64,000 nucleotides of DNA from an uncultured Clostridia bacterium (GTDB lineage Bacteria; Bacillota; Clostridia; Oscillospirales; Acutalibacteraceae). A program made the translations under genes and the position numbers. A model generated the notes under the pieces. The model was given only the letters and a program-made list of their open reading frames with translations. It was not told where the DNA came from and made no database searches. Shown here one piece after another: positions 36,092-45,571 of the stretch; the first letter of the stretch is position 1, and each line of letters starts with the position of its first letter. Where the stretch lies: positions 1 to 64,000 of the forward strand of contig CAKZZL010000036.1 of assembly GCA_937884995.1 (NCBI GenBank), in the 5' to 3' direction.

Positions 36092-36826
36092 TCAGTTTGG
36101 CGTATACAGATTTGCATATGGTCTTGAACTTATCGGTATCAATTTTTTAAATGGCTTTTGCATGATAGTTTCATAATCTGCATTAAAGTATTTGCAATAA
36201 TTTTTTATATATCCGTCAAGTTCTTTTTTATCTTTTTCATCTAAGGCTGTAACCTTTATATTATCTGATATGTTTTCTCTCGGGAAGTTGCCGCGTACTA
36301 TGATTTTCCCGCCGTGCATTCCGGAAGCGCAATGCGTACCAAAAAGCTTTTCTCCTCTTTTAAGGTTCAGTCCTAAAATGACGATGGTTCCGCCGGACAT
36401 ATATTCGCCCAGGAAAGACCCTGCTGATTTACCTATAACGATAACCGGCTTCATTTCTTTGAATTCCTTCATGTGGATACCGCCCCGACAGGTCACATTA
36501 TCCTTTATATATATCTGTCCATCGCGCATACCATAGCCAAGAGCATCTCCGCTGTGCCCGTGTATTACTATCTCTCCGCCGCCCATCGTATTACCGACAG
36601 CATCCTGACCGTTTCCGTAAAGGATAACCTTTCCGCCGTTAAGCATACAAGCCAAATCATTGCCTGCAGTCCCGTAAATATCTATCTCCTTACCCTTATC
36701 AAGCCCGCAGCCTATATATCTTTGACCGTTTACATCCTTAACCATAACCTTATTTTTTGAAAGAAGAACTTCCTTTATTTCCGCATTCAATTCTTCATAT
36801 CTGCGAAGTCCCGCATTAATACTCAT
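36092..36826 (-). CDS. GXGXG-motif protein (glutamate synthase alpha-subunit C-terminal domain, standalone)
   Basis: This 244 aa protein consists of a right-handed beta-helix with repeated glycine motifs (GCGLDKG, GNDLACMLNGG, GNTMGGGEIVIHG, GDALGYGMRDG). It equals the fourth domain of bacterial GltB as a separate chain, as in archaeal-type glutamate synthase. It probably supports the ammonia channel and complex assembly. Its ATG overlaps the stop of the oxidoreductase gene before it by one base. Confidence 0.9.
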   Translation of the reverse strand: MSINAGLRRYEELNAEIKEVLLSKNKVMVKDVNGQRYIGCGLDKGKEIDIYGTAGNDLACMLNGGKVILYGNGQDAVGNTMGGGEIVIHGHSGDALGYGMRDGQIYIKDNVTCRGGIHMKEFKEMKPVIVIGKSAGSFLGEYMSGGTIVILGLNLKRGEKLFGTHCASGMHGGKIIVRGNFPRENISDNIKVTALDEKDKKELDGYIKNYCKYFNADYETIMQKPFKKLIPISSRPYANLYTPN

Positions 36827-38085
36827 CAACCAACTTCTCCTTTCAGTCTTTTTTCTCTTGTCTTCTTATCAAAGAGGAAAAGCGATGCAGTTTCATCAAT
36901 CATCTTTCCCATCCGACTTATATCATCTTTGTTTTCAATCATGCTTGTATAGATACCTGCATTCTCGCTTGAGTTTATGAGTACAAAGCCAACAAGGTGA
37001 TTTCCTTCAAAAATAAGTCTTTTGTAACTTCCTTTGTCTGATTTAACCATATCTTTATATTGGCTTCCCTCTGCATTTATGAGGCCTGCAGTCGCAATTC
37101 TCAGCCCGTAAAAGTCTATTGCATTTATTGCGTATGTTATGCCACCCTTTTCATTGCCGCCGGCCATTTGCGAGCCGGCTGTTTTTCCCTGCTTTACCGC
37201 ATTTACCCATAGGGCTATGATTTTTTTGCTTTTATCGATATCCGTAGACAAAGCACAATCACCTGCAGCATAGATATCCTTATCGCTTGTTTGCATAGTT
37301 TCCGGATTTGTGACAATGCCCCTGTTAACCTCCAGCCCTGCTTTTTCAGCAAGTTTGACGTCCGGGCGGACACCTACTGCAAGAATAAGCAAATCACAAT
37401 CCAGTTCTTCTCCGTTTTTGAGTATAACTGAACTGACCCTCTTTCCTTTGCTTTTTGTCTTGACAACGGTATTTCCCAGATGAAAAATTATATTCCCTTT
37501 TTCTTCGATATATTTCTTTACAAATTCAGATGCTTTTTCATCAAGAATTGACGGCAAAATCCTTGGTGCAAGCTCTACTACTTCCACCGACTTGCATATT
37601 TTTGAAAGTCCTTCTGCCGCTTTCATTCCGATAAGTCCCGCACCAATGACAACCGCTCTTGTGTTTTTTCCGGCTTTCGCCTTTACTTTTTTAACTGCCG
37701 CAAGATCAAGAAATGTCAAGGCATTCTCTTTGGACCGGACATTGCCCATCTCCGGTATAAAGGGATACGAGCCTGTGGCGATGCAGAGTTTATCATAGTC
37801 AAAAGTTTTTCTGCCGACTTTAATCTCCTTCTTTTCTCTGTCAATTGAATTTACACAGCTTCCCGTGATAATTTCAATATTCCGAGATGCATAGTCTGAA
37901 GGCTTTCTCAGATAGATATTGCTTTCTTTTACTACGCCTTTGAGATAATAACTTATTGAGGGTCTGCTGTACGGAAGATATTCTTCATTTGTAAAGACCT
38001 TTATTGAGCCGTCTTTATCCGTTTTCCTTATTTCTTCCGCGCATGCAAGTCCGGCCGCAGATGCCCCTATAACTATATATTTCAT
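36826..38085 (-). CDS. FAD/NAD(P)-dependent oxidoreductase of the glutamate synthase cluster
   Basis: The 419 aa flavoprotein has two dinucleotide-binding motifs: IGASAAGLACAEEI at the N-terminus for FAD, and VIGAGLIGMKAAEGL near residue 147 for NAD(P)H. It also has the late FAD motif DIYAAGDCA. It resembles nitrite reductase/rubredoxin reductase-type enzymes and probably passes electrons from NAD(P)H to the ferredoxin-like protein encoded next to it. The overlapping reading frames show strict coupling. Confidence 0.9.
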   Translation of the reverse strand: MKYIVIGASAAGLACAEEIRKTDKDGSIKVFTNEEYLPYSRPSISYYLKGVVKESNIYLRKPSDYASRNIEIITGSCVNSIDREKKEIKVGRKTFDYDKLCIATGSYPFIPEMGNVRSKENALTFLDLAAVKKVKAKAGKNTRAVVIGAGLIGMKAAEGLSKICKSVEVVELAPRILPSILDEKASEFVKKYIEEKGNIIFHLGNTVVKTKSKGKRVSSVILKNGEELDCDLLILAVGVRPDVKLAEKAGLEVNRGIVTNPETMQTSDKDIYAAGDCALSTDIDKSKKIIALWVNAVKQGKTAGSQMAGGNEKGGITYAINAIDFYGLRIATAGLINAEGSQYKDMVKSDKGSYKRLIFEGNHLVGFVLINSSENAGIYTSMIENKDDISRMGKMIDETASLFLFDKKTREKRLKGEVG

Positions 38086-38525
38086 GCCTTACCGCCTCCC
38101 ATCTCCAGATAGACAAGTGCGCCGTTAGGACAATTTTTCACACATGCCGGTTCTCCGTCTTCCTGACAAAGATCACATTTAATTGCTGTTTTTTCGATTT
38201 TTATGCAGCCGAATGGACAAACCGTAAGGCAGGTCATGCAGCCTATACATTTACTTTCATTGACGGAAACAATGCCGGTCTTGGGATCTTTTCTCATAGC
38301 TCCTGTTATACATGCTTCAACGCATTTAGGATGGTCACAATGACGGCAGCTTACAGCTGCTGAACCCAAATTGTCTCCGTATACGGATATTCTTGACACA
38401 GGAACCGGATCTTCATATTTGTACGCCTTTATTATATCTTTTGACCTTGAGTGAGCTGTCTTACAATGCACTTCACATAGTCGACAGTTCAGACAAAGTT
38501 CTTCTTTTGCATATACTTTTTTCAT
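38082..38525 (-). CDS. 4Fe-4S dicluster ferredoxin-like protein
   Basis: The 147 aa protein has four Cys clusters: CLNCRLCEVHC, CRHCDHPKCVEAC, CIGCMTCLTVCPFGC and CDLCQEDGEPACVKNCP. It is of the HycB/CooF-like electron-transfer type and likely links the flavoprotein to the FMN synthase subunit. The ATG at 38525 (MKKVYAKEE) has AGGAGG upstream; an earlier ATG in frame lacks support. Confidence 0.9.
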   Translation of the reverse strand: MKKVYAKEELCLNCRLCEVHCKTAHSRSKDIIKAYKYEDPVPVSRISVYGDNLGSAAVSCRHCDHPKCVEACITGAMRKDPKTGIVSVNESKCIGCMTCLTVCPFGCIKIEKTAIKCDLCQEDGEPACVKNCPNGALVYLEMGGGKA

Positions 38526-38535
38526 AACTGTCCTC

Positions 38536-40041
38536 CTATTCTCCTGCATGTTTTATTCCCAGAATCTCAAGCTCTTTTTCGCTGAGTCCGATACCTCTGA
38601 GCATAAGCCTGTTGCCCCTGAGTGAGTCAACGGAGTTTATACCCATGCCGCCCATAATTTCCTTTATTTCATGATTCCATGCATTTACAAGATTTTCTAC
38701 CCTTTTATGCATTATCTCGGGATTCAGTCTTTTGGTAAGTTCGGGCCTTTGTGTAGCTATTCCCCAGTTGCACTTGCCTGTATTACATGTCTGACACATA
38801 TGGCATCCCATCGCTATGAGGGGAGCTGATGCGCAATAGCAGGCATCTGCACCAAGGGCAATTGCTTTCACAATATCTGCTGAGCATCTGAACGAGCCGG
38901 CTGCCACCAAAGATATTCTTGAGCGTATGCTCTCATCGCGAAGTCTTTGATCGGCTGCAGCCAGTGCAAGTTCAATGGGAATTCCCACATTGTCTCTTAT
39001 TCTTGTGGGAGCTGCGCCCGTACCGCCTCTAAAGCCGTCTATGACTATAATATCGGCACCGGCTCTTGCTGTTCCCGATGCAATGGCAGCAATATTGTGA
39101 ACTGCAGCGATTTTTACTGCAACCGGTTTTTTGTTATCTGTCGCCTGCTTAAGTGACCATATGAGCTGGCGCAGGTCCTCTATTGAATAGATATCATGAT
39201 GGGGAGCTGGTGATATTGCATCGCTGCCCTTCGGAATCATTCTTGCATTCGATACCTCTATATTTACCTTCTCACCCGGCAGATGTCCTCCGATTCCTGG
39301 CTTTGCTCCCTGTCCGATTTTTATTTCGATGTATCTTGAATTTTCAAGATATTTCTTATGGACTCCGAACCTTCCCGATGCCACCTGGACAACAGCACAG
39401 TCTGTATAATCCAAAAGATCCGGGTGAAGTCCTCCCTCACCTGTATTGAAAAGTGTACCCAGTTTTTTTGCAGCCATGGCAAGGGATTTTTGCGCATTCA
39501 GGCTTATGGAACCGAAACTCATCGCAGAAAACATTATAGGGGTTTCAAGTATAACCTGAGGTGGCATATCAGTCTTTGACTTTCCTTTTCTCTCGACACT
39601 TATCTTTTCCGGCTTTCTTCCCAGTATTGTCCTTATTTCCATGGGTTCACGCAATGGATCTATGGAAGGATTTGTAACCTGAGAAGCATTCAGTAAAATC
39701 TTATCCCAATATATGGGGTAATCTTTCGGTGTTCCCATTGCCGAAAGCAATACACTTCCTGTTTCTGCCTGCCTGCATATCTCCTGCTGATATTGAGGAG
39801 TCCAGTTTGCATTGTCTCTGTAATCACAAACATACTTTTCTATTCTCAAAGCCTTAGTCGGACACAAATCCACACATCTGTGGCAAGCCACACAATTATC
39901 TGAATTTACAACTACCTTTTCATTGTCATCCGTGAAATAATGACACTCATTTGAGCATTGACGGACACAGCACCCGCAATTAATACACAGATCTCTGTCT
40001 CTGACTACCGTGAATCTGCGTGGAATGTAGTTAACTGACAT
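38536..40041 (-). CDS. Glutamate synthase, FMN-binding central subunit (archaeal type)
   Basis: This 501 aa subunit turns 2-oxoglutarate plus ammonia into glutamate at FMN. It starts with two ferredoxin motifs (CINCGCCVRQC, CVACHRCVDLCP). The synthase barrel follows with MFSAMSFGSISLNAQ, GEGGLHP, the PGIGGHLPGEKV region and DGFRGGTGAAPTRIRD. A three-Cys cluster CHMCQTCNTGKCNWG is near residue 410. The ATG at 40041 follows GGAGGG, one base after the stop of the glutaminase subunit. Confidence 0.94.
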   Translation of the reverse strand: MSVNYIPRRFTVVRDRDLCINCGCCVRQCSNECHYFTDDNEKVVVNSDNCVACHRCVDLCPTKALRIEKYVCDYRDNANWTPQYQQEICRQAETGSVLLSAMGTPKDYPIYWDKILLNASQVTNPSIDPLREPMEIRTILGRKPEKISVERKGKSKTDMPPQVILETPIMFSAMSFGSISLNAQKSLAMAAKKLGTLFNTGEGGLHPDLLDYTDCAVVQVASGRFGVHKKYLENSRYIEIKIGQGAKPGIGGHLPGEKVNIEVSNARMIPKGSDAISPAPHHDIYSIEDLRQLIWSLKQATDNKKPVAVKIAAVHNIAAIASGTARAGADIIVIDGFRGGTGAAPTRIRDNVGIPIELALAAADQRLRDESIRSRISLVAAGSFRCSADIVKAIALGADACYCASAPLIAMGCHMCQTCNTGKCNWGIATQRPELTKRLNPEIMHKRVENLVNAWNHEIKEIMGGMGINSVDSLRGNRLMLRGIGLSEKELEILGIKHAGE

Positions 40042-40042
40042 T

Positions 40043-41143
40043 CTATTCGCCCTCCTTATCATCTATTTCAAGAGGTATAAAGACAGGGTCTGCGCCGCTT
40101 ACTGACCAGATTTCATCAGGGTCGGGACAAATTATCCTTATGGCACTTTCTTCACTTGCGAAGTATGCTCTGTCTTCCTTTGTAGCTGCAGTAAGAGATC
40201 TAAGTTTAAGTCTGTCATTTATAGCAAGCAGTCCTTTATTTGAACCAAGGATGACCGAAAAAGGTCCGTTTACCAAAGCTCCGCTGTAGATCGAACGAAG
40301 ATTTGTAAAATACTCTTTTTCATCATCATTCATCCTGTCTATTTCATCCCATTCGGGAGCCGTAAGCACATCTGCGGCGACATTGGTCGGAAGACCATGA
40401 TGACGTATCAGATGATCAAAAAGATATGTTATTACTTCCGTATCGGTCTGCATCGTACATTTATATCCGAATTGCTCAATATATCTTCTGTTGGCATCAT
40501 AACTTGAAATTTCTCCGTTATGCACTATAGACCAGTCAAGAATGTTGAAGGGATGCGCGCCTGCCCACCAGCCGGGAGTATTCGTCGGAAAACGTCCGTG
40601 AGCAGTCCATAAGTATGCGTCATATTGGTCAAGCATGTAAAGCTCTCCGACATCCTCGGGATAACCGACAGCCTTAAAGCACCCCATATTTTTACCTGAT
40701 GAAAAAATATATGCACCCTCATATGCCGCATTGACTTTTGTAACACATTGAACTACATATTCAGCTTCAAGAAGTCTTGAGTTTTTCATCCTTACTCTGT
40801 TCACTCTGCCGAAGTATCTCCAGATATCCGGCCCGTTTTCTATATTGTTTACTCTCTTTGTGGGGATACGCTCCGCAGTATCAATGTTAAAATGCTTAAA
40901 AAGAAATTCTTCACATTGCTGCTGTGCTCCCTTGTTCTCATAAAAAACATGAAAGGCATAATCATCTTTATGCTCCGGATATATACCATATGCCGCAAAA
41001 CCGCCTCCAAGCCCGTTGGAGCGGTCATGCATCAATGAAATCGATTTTATTATCTCGGAGCCGTTTATCATACCGCCTTTTTTATCAATGATGGCAGCTA
41101 TTGCACAGCCTGACGGTATTCTGACTTGTCCTTCTTTTAACAT
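40043..41143 (-). CDS. Class II glutamine amidotransferase subunit of glutamate synthase
   Basis: This 366 aa chain is the glutaminase part of GltB as a separate protein. The nucleophile is Cys13 in PSGCAIAAI after a short propeptide. The Ntn motifs LWTAHGRFPTNTPG near residue 175 and IVHNGEISSYDANRRY follow. It would deliver ammonia to the FMN subunit encoded directly downstream. It follows amtB by 60 bases, in which a hairpin (41177-41196) lies without a T tract on this strand. Confidence 0.92.
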   Translation of the reverse strand: MLKEGQVRIPSGCAIAAIIDKKGGMINGSEIIKSISLMHDRSNGLGGGFAAYGIYPEHKDDYAFHVFYENKGAQQQCEEFLFKHFNIDTAERIPTKRVNNIENGPDIWRYFGRVNRVRMKNSRLLEAEYVVQCVTKVNAAYEGAYIFSSGKNMGCFKAVGYPEDVGELYMLDQYDAYLWTAHGRFPTNTPGWWAGAHPFNILDWSIVHNGEISSYDANRRYIEQFGYKCTMQTDTEVITYLFDHLIRHHGLPTNVAADVLTAPEWDEIDRMNDDEKEYFTNLRSIYSGALVNGPFSVILGSNKGLLAINDRLKLRSLTAATKEDRAYFASEESAIRIICPDPDEIWSVSGADPVFIPLEIDDKEGE

Positions 41144-41203
41144 AGATCATTTCTCTCTTTCTTATATATGGCTTATGGGCGGAGTAAAATCCGCCCTTTT
41201 CGC

Positions 41204-42961
41204 TTAGATATCATCTTCTCCCTGAAGAGCATCATATCCGCGCTCTCCGGTTCTGACTTTAACAACATCATCAACTTCATATACAAATATTTTGCCGTCT
41301 CCTATATTGCCTGTGTAAAGTACCCTTCGTGCCGCCTCGATGACATCGGCAACAGGTACAGCCGAAACAACCATTTCCAGTTTCATCTTTGGATTCAGGT
41401 TCATTTCCTCTATCTCAACGCCACGGTATTTTCTTATATTGTGGCCCTTTTGAACTCCGCATCCCATTACATTCGTCACCGTCATTCCCGTGACGCCTAT
41501 ATCATTCACTGCATCCTTGACAGCTTCAAATCTGGCAGGATTGAATACCATGACTATTTTGGTAAGTTTTGGCTTTCCTTTGGATATATATGACTCCACA
41601 GGAACAGCTCTTTCGACAGGCTCAATTGGTTCAATCGAGGATGTAATTGCTTTAGCCTCAGGCAATACAGCTTTCATTGAAGAAGAGGTTGCCACTGCCA
41701 TAGCCGGCATAAAGTCTGCATATGCGGACGGAAGATTGTGCTCGGTGGCATCAAGTCCCTTGATTTCCTCCTCTTCCGATACACGAAGTCCGTGCAGTTT
41801 TTTTATGGCCGTGAAGACTATCAGCATAGTGATTGTTGTCCAACCGGCTACTGCAAGGAAACCGAGCACCTGTAATCCGAGCTGCTTAAAACCTCCGCCG
41901 TAGAAAAGTCCTTTGCCTACTCCGTCTGCGCCTGTGGAGAAAAGTCCGACAGCGAACGTTCCCCATATACCGTTTGCAAGATGGACAGCGCATGCACCTA
42001 CCGGATCGTCAACATGTAATACCTTATCGATGAACTCAACTGCAAAGACAACAATTACACCGGATACAGCTCCTATAACTATGGAGCCGAGAGCATCCGT
42101 GCAATCGCATGGTGCGGTAATTGCCACAAGTCCGGCAAGTGATGCGTTAAGGCTCATCGAGACATCGGGTTTCCCGTCTTTAATCCATGTCAGAATCATT
42201 GTTACGCACGTTGCAACCGACGGGGCCAAAGTGGTAGTTACGAAAATGGATGCCAGAAGGTCTGTACTGTCTGCTGCAGCTCCGTTAAATCCATACCATC
42301 CAAACCAGAGAATAAAGACACCGAGAGCTCCGACTGTCAAATTGTGACCCGGTATAGCCTTAGCAATTTTCTTTCCTGTCTTTTTATCTGTTTTATATTT
42401 TCCTATACGGGGTCCCAGCATTGTAGCGCCTATGAATGCTGCGATACCTCCGACCATATGGATGGCAGTGGAACCCGCAAAATCATGAAATCCCATCTTT
42501 GCAAGCCAGCCGTCAGGGTTCCAGATCCATCCTGCCTCCACAGGATAAACAACTGCGGAAATGATAGCAGAATAAATGCAATATGATGAAAACTTGGTCC
42601 TTTCAGCCATAGCGCCGGACACAATGGTTGCAGCCGTTGCGCAAAAGACAAGGTTGAACACAAAATTTGACCAGTCAAAGTTTGCATAATCTGTGAAAAC
42701 CCCGAGTGTGGGCATTCCTATAAATCCTCCCAGGCATTCCTGACCCATCATCAGTCCGAAGCCCAGGATTATGAACATAACAGCGCCGATGCAAAAGTCC
42801 ATGAGGTTTTTCATGATAATATTTCCTGCGTTCTTTGCTCTCGTAAAGCCGCTCTCAACCATTGCAAATCCGCATTGCATGAAGAAAACCAGCGCTGCAC
42901 CGATTAAGAACCATACACTGAACACGCTGTCCGAGACAGCTGATAATATTGAATCGCTCAT
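41204..42961 (-). CDS. Ammonium transporter fused to a PII signalling domain
   Basis: The 585 aa chain has the eleven-helix Amt channel (residues 1 to about 405) with TRAKNAGNIIMKNLMDF and the twin-His region DFAGSTAIHMVGG. A linker then leads to a full PII domain (about 463-585) ending TGNIGDGKIFVYEV...RTGERG. In free systems GlnK blocks AmtB; here both are one chain. The T-loop reads GHNIRKYRGVEIEEM, so the uridylylated Tyr51 of E. coli PII is Ile. It must therefore sense ATP/ADP and 2-oxoglutarate without uridylylation (inference). GGAGG precedes the ATG. Confidence 0.94.
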   Translation of the reverse strand: MSDSILSAVSDSVFSVWFLIGAALVFFMQCGFAMVESGFTRAKNAGNIIMKNLMDFCIGAVMFIILGFGLMMGQECLGGFIGMPTLGVFTDYANFDWSNFVFNLVFCATAATIVSGAMAERTKFSSYCIYSAIISAVVYPVEAGWIWNPDGWLAKMGFHDFAGSTAIHMVGGIAAFIGATMLGPRIGKYKTDKKTGKKIAKAIPGHNLTVGALGVFILWFGWYGFNGAAADSTDLLASIFVTTTLAPSVATCVTMILTWIKDGKPDVSMSLNASLAGLVAITAPCDCTDALGSIVIGAVSGVIVVFAVEFIDKVLHVDDPVGACAVHLANGIWGTFAVGLFSTGADGVGKGLFYGGGFKQLGLQVLGFLAVAGWTTITMLIVFTAIKKLHGLRVSEEEEIKGLDATEHNLPSAYADFMPAMAVATSSSMKAVLPEAKAITSSIEPIEPVERAVPVESYISKGKPKLTKIVMVFNPARFEAVKDAVNDIGVTGMTVTNVMGCGVQKGHNIRKYRGVEIEEMNLNPKMKLEMVVSAVPVADVIEAARRVLYTGNIGDGKIFVYEVDDVVKVRTGERGYDALQGEDDI

Positions 42962-43119
42962 TTTTTCTTCCTCCGATAAATCTATTTACGAGATACTCCC
43001 CATATCGGATAACCGATATAGAAAAGGCAACGGGGAGTATCCCTTTAGAAAGAGAGAACGGGGCAAGCAAATAAATCGCCTACCCCGTTGCAAGTGAATA
43101 TATTTTAATATATTGTTTT
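42962..43119 (-). promoter_or_regulatory. Structured leader between asnA and amtB-PII with exclusive pairings
   Basis: On the transcript, segment A (GCAACGGGG, 43091-43083) can pair with B (CCCCGTT, 43063-43057; 7 bases, followed by CTCTCTTTCT). It can instead pair with C (CCCCGTTGC, 43035-43027; 9 bases). C also lies in GATACTCCCC (43041-43032), which pairs for ten bases with D (GGGGAGTATC, 43001-42992). A seven-base inner hairpin ATATCGG/CCGATAT sits between C and D. D is close to the ribosome site. The layout is that of an attenuator or riboswitch. I know no matching family. Confidence 0.6.
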
Positions 43120-44118
43120 TTATAAAAGAATAATGTTGTGGTCTGCACATTCCTGACGCATCTCATCAGGCCAAACAGCGCATTGTACTTCTCCGATATG
43201 CGCTTTTTCAAGTAAAAGCATGCAAAGTCTTGACTGGCCTATGCCGCCTCCGATTGTAAGGGGGAGAGTTCCGTCAAGTATAGCCTTATGGAAGGGAAAT
43301 TGTTCTCTTTCAAGACATCCCTCAATTTCGAGCTGACGATGAAGGCTTTCAGCATCTACTCTGATACCCATGGAACTGATTTCAAATGCGCAGTCAAGCA
43401 CGCTGTTCCATGCGAAAATATCTCCGTTAAGTTCCCAGTCATCATAATCCGGGGCTCTGCCGTCATGTTTTTTGCCGCTCTTCAAGGCTCCGCCTATTTG
43501 CTGTATAAATACAGTTTTATGTTCCTTGACAATTGCATCCTCTCTTTGTCTTGCCGTAAGATCAGGATAGAGATCTTCCAGTTCCTGTGTTGTTATAAAG
43601 TAAACATCATCAGTCATTTCAAATCCGAGACTTGGATATTTATCTTTTACGACATCATTGGTTTCAACTATGGCCTTAACAATCTTCTTTACTATCTCTT
43701 TAAGGAATTCAACATTTCTCTCCTCTTTTGTTATGACTCTGCACCAGTCCCACTGGTCTACAAAGAGTGAGTGAAGGTTGTCCGTATCATCGTCACGGCG
43801 TATTGCGTTCATGTCTGTATATATGCCTTCGTCATGTTCATATCCGTAACGATAAAGAGCCTGCCTTTTCCACTTTGCCAATGACTGAACGACCTCTGCT
43901 TCGCCATCAATGTTTTTCATTGTGAAATGAACTTTTCTTTCAACTCCGTTGAGGTCATCGTTGATTCCGCTGGCTTTTGTAACCATAATGGGTGCTGTGA
44001 CTCTGTCAAGGTTGAGAGCCTTGCTGAGTTTTAACTGAAATGTATCTTTAACTGTTTTAATTGCATATTGTGTTTCTCTTTGTGTAAGTTTTGATTTATA
44101 TCCTTCTGGGTATATCAT
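43120..44118 (-). CDS. asnA: Aspartate--ammonia ligase
   Basis: AsnA makes asparagine from aspartate, ammonia and ATP. The 332 aa (E. coli 330) show VTKASGINDDLNGVERKV near residue 46, LHSLFVDQWDWC, IQQIGGALKSGKKHDGRAPD and LTIGGGIGQSRLCMLLL. It is the ammonia-only enzyme, class II synthetase-like. It follows glnA by 22 bases, so it is likely read from the glnA promoter. Confidence 0.96.
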   Translation of the reverse strand: MIYPEGYKSKLTQRETQYAIKTVKDTFQLKLSKALNLDRVTAPIMVTKASGINDDLNGVERKVHFTMKNIDGEAEVVQSLAKWKRQALYRYGYEHDEGIYTDMNAIRRDDDTDNLHSLFVDQWDWCRVITKEERNVEFLKEIVKKIVKAIVETNDVVKDKYPSLGFEMTDDVYFITTQELEDLYPDLTARQREDAIVKEHKTVFIQQIGGALKSGKKHDGRAPDYDDWELNGDIFAWNSVLDCAFEISSMGIRVDAESLHRQLEIEGCLEREQFPFHKAILDGTLPLTIGGGIGQSRLCMLLLEKAHIGEVQCAVWPDEMRQECADHNIILL

Positions 44119-44140
44119 TGTTTTTTCCTCTTTCTTTTTA

Positions 44141-45481
44141 TCAGTGGTTAATCATATATCTGTCAATTTCCCACTGGCTTATTTGTTTTCTGTATTCGTC
44201 CCATTCACGTTTTTTGCCCTCGATATAGTTAAGATAAACATGATCGCCGAGTGTTTCACGTATAAATGGATCTTTTTCTGCTTCTTTGATTGCTTCCTCC
44301 AATGAACCGGGCAGGCAATCAATTCCTTCTTCTCTGAGTTCTTCATCACTGAGCACAAATACGTTGTCGTCGTATGATGGCTTGGGTACCAGATTTCTCT
44401 TTATTCCGTCAAGTCCTGCAGCCAGGCAGAGAGCCATTTCAAGATAAGGATTGCAAGTAGGATCCGGGCAGCGCAGCTCGACTCTTGTTCCTTTTCCTCT
44501 TGAAGCAGGGATTCTGACAAGACAACTTCTGTTTGATGTGCTCCATACAAGATAGCTGGGAGCTTCATAACCGGGTACCAGTCTCTTATATGAGTTTACG
44601 GTCGGATTGGAAAATACTGCAATTCCCTTTATATGCTCCATGATTCCCGCGATAAATGCAAATGCTTCTTTTGAAAGTCCGTATTCACCGCTCGGATCAT
44701 CAAAGATGTTCCTGCCGCTGGATATATCATAAAGACTCATATTGGTATGCATTCCGCTTCCGTTTATGCCATATATCGGCTTTGGCATAAATGTCGCATG
44801 AAGTTTATGCTTTGTAGCATATGTTTTAACAACATGCTTGAAAGTCATTACCCTGTCTGCAGTAAGAAGTCCGTCACCGAACTGGAAGTCAATTTCGTGC
44901 TGTCCTTCCGCAACTTCATGATGTGATGCCTCTATTGTATAGCCCATATTTTCAAGGGCAAGGCATATATCTCTTCTGCAGTTTTCACCATGGTCGATCG
45001 GATTTAAGTCAAAGTATCCTGCCTCGTCTCCTGTTTCGGTTGTGGGCTTTCCATCAGCATCAAGCTTAAAAAGGAAAAACTCACATTCAGGTCCTACATT
45101 AAAACCATATCCGAGGGCTTTTGCTCCTTCCATGACTTTAATCAATACGTTTCGGGGATCGCCCTCGAAAGGTGTCTCGTTATCTGCCTTGTATACCGAA
45201 CAAATGAGACGTCCGGTCTGAATGTTCTCATGTTTTCTCCATGGTACGATTGCCCATGTGTCATAATCCGGATGAAGATACATATCGCTCTCATCAATCC
45301 TGACAAATCCGTCTATTGATGAACCGTCAAACATGCATTCATTATCAAGTGCTTTTTCAAGCTGTGATACCGTAATAGCAACATTTTTCATCCTGCCGAA
45401 AAGATCGGTGAACTGAAGCCTTACGAATTCAACGTTATTTTCTTTTGCGCTTTCAAGTATTTTTTCTTTTGTCATACTCAT
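44141..45481 (-). CDS. glnA: Glutamine synthetase, type I
   Basis: GlnA makes glutamine from glutamate, ammonia and ATP as a dodecamer. The 446 aa protein is of the short GSI-alpha kind of Bacillota. Its motifs are [12 protein letters not shown] near residue 52, [12 protein letters not shown] near residue 185, [18 protein letters not shown] near residue 293, and [22 protein letters not shown]-alpha enzymes are feedback-inhibited and not adenylylated. AGGAG precedes the ATG. The promoter and a complex leader with a small ORF lie directly upstream. Confidence 0.97.
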   Translation of the reverse strand: MSMTKEKILESAKENNVEFVRLQFTDLFGRMKNVAITVSQLEKALDNECMFDGSSIDGFVRIDESDMYLHPDYDTWAIVPWRKHENIQTGRLICSVYKADNETPFEGDPRNVLIKVMEGAKALGYGFNVGPECEFFLFKLDADGKPTTETGDEAGYFDLNPIDHGENCRRDICLALENMGYTIEASHHEVAEGQHEIDFQFGDGLLTADRVMTFKHVVKTYATKHKLHATFMPKPIYGINGSGMHTNMSLYDISSGRNIFDDPSGEYGLSKEAFAFIAGIMEHIKGIAVFSNPTVNSYKRLVPGYEAPSYLVWSTSNRSCLVRIPASRGKGTRVELRCPDPTCNPYLEMALCLAAGLDGIKRNLVPKPSYDDNVFVLSDEELREEGIDCLPGSLEEAIKEAEKDPFIRETLGDHVYLNYIEGKKREWDEYRKQISQWEIDRYMINH

Positions 45482-45502
45482 TTTTGATTACTCCTGTTTT
45501 TG

Positions 45503-45571
45503 TCAGATTAAAGGCCCTCTATCTGTGGTAAAATTCACTGAATTCTGACCATCCTGATTATCACTATTCAC
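45503..45571 (-). CDS. 22-residue leader peptide upstream of glnA
   Basis: A GTG start at 45571 stands eight bases after a perfect GGAGGTG site. The frame encodes VNSDNQDGQNSVNFTTDRGP plus Leu-Ile and stops 21 bases before the glnA ATG. It has two Gln and four Asn codons in the first 13. The ribosome site lies right after the third leader hairpin. Placement suggests translation that affects glnA expression or a small regulatory peptide. No family is known to me. Confidence 0.5.
   Translation of the reverse strand: MNSDNQDGQNSVNFTTDRGPLI

Noticed and set aside
41168..42347. Several long frames antisense to amtB-PII
   Set aside because: Explained by codon bias of the membrane protein gene; none has a ribosome site or recognisable domain.
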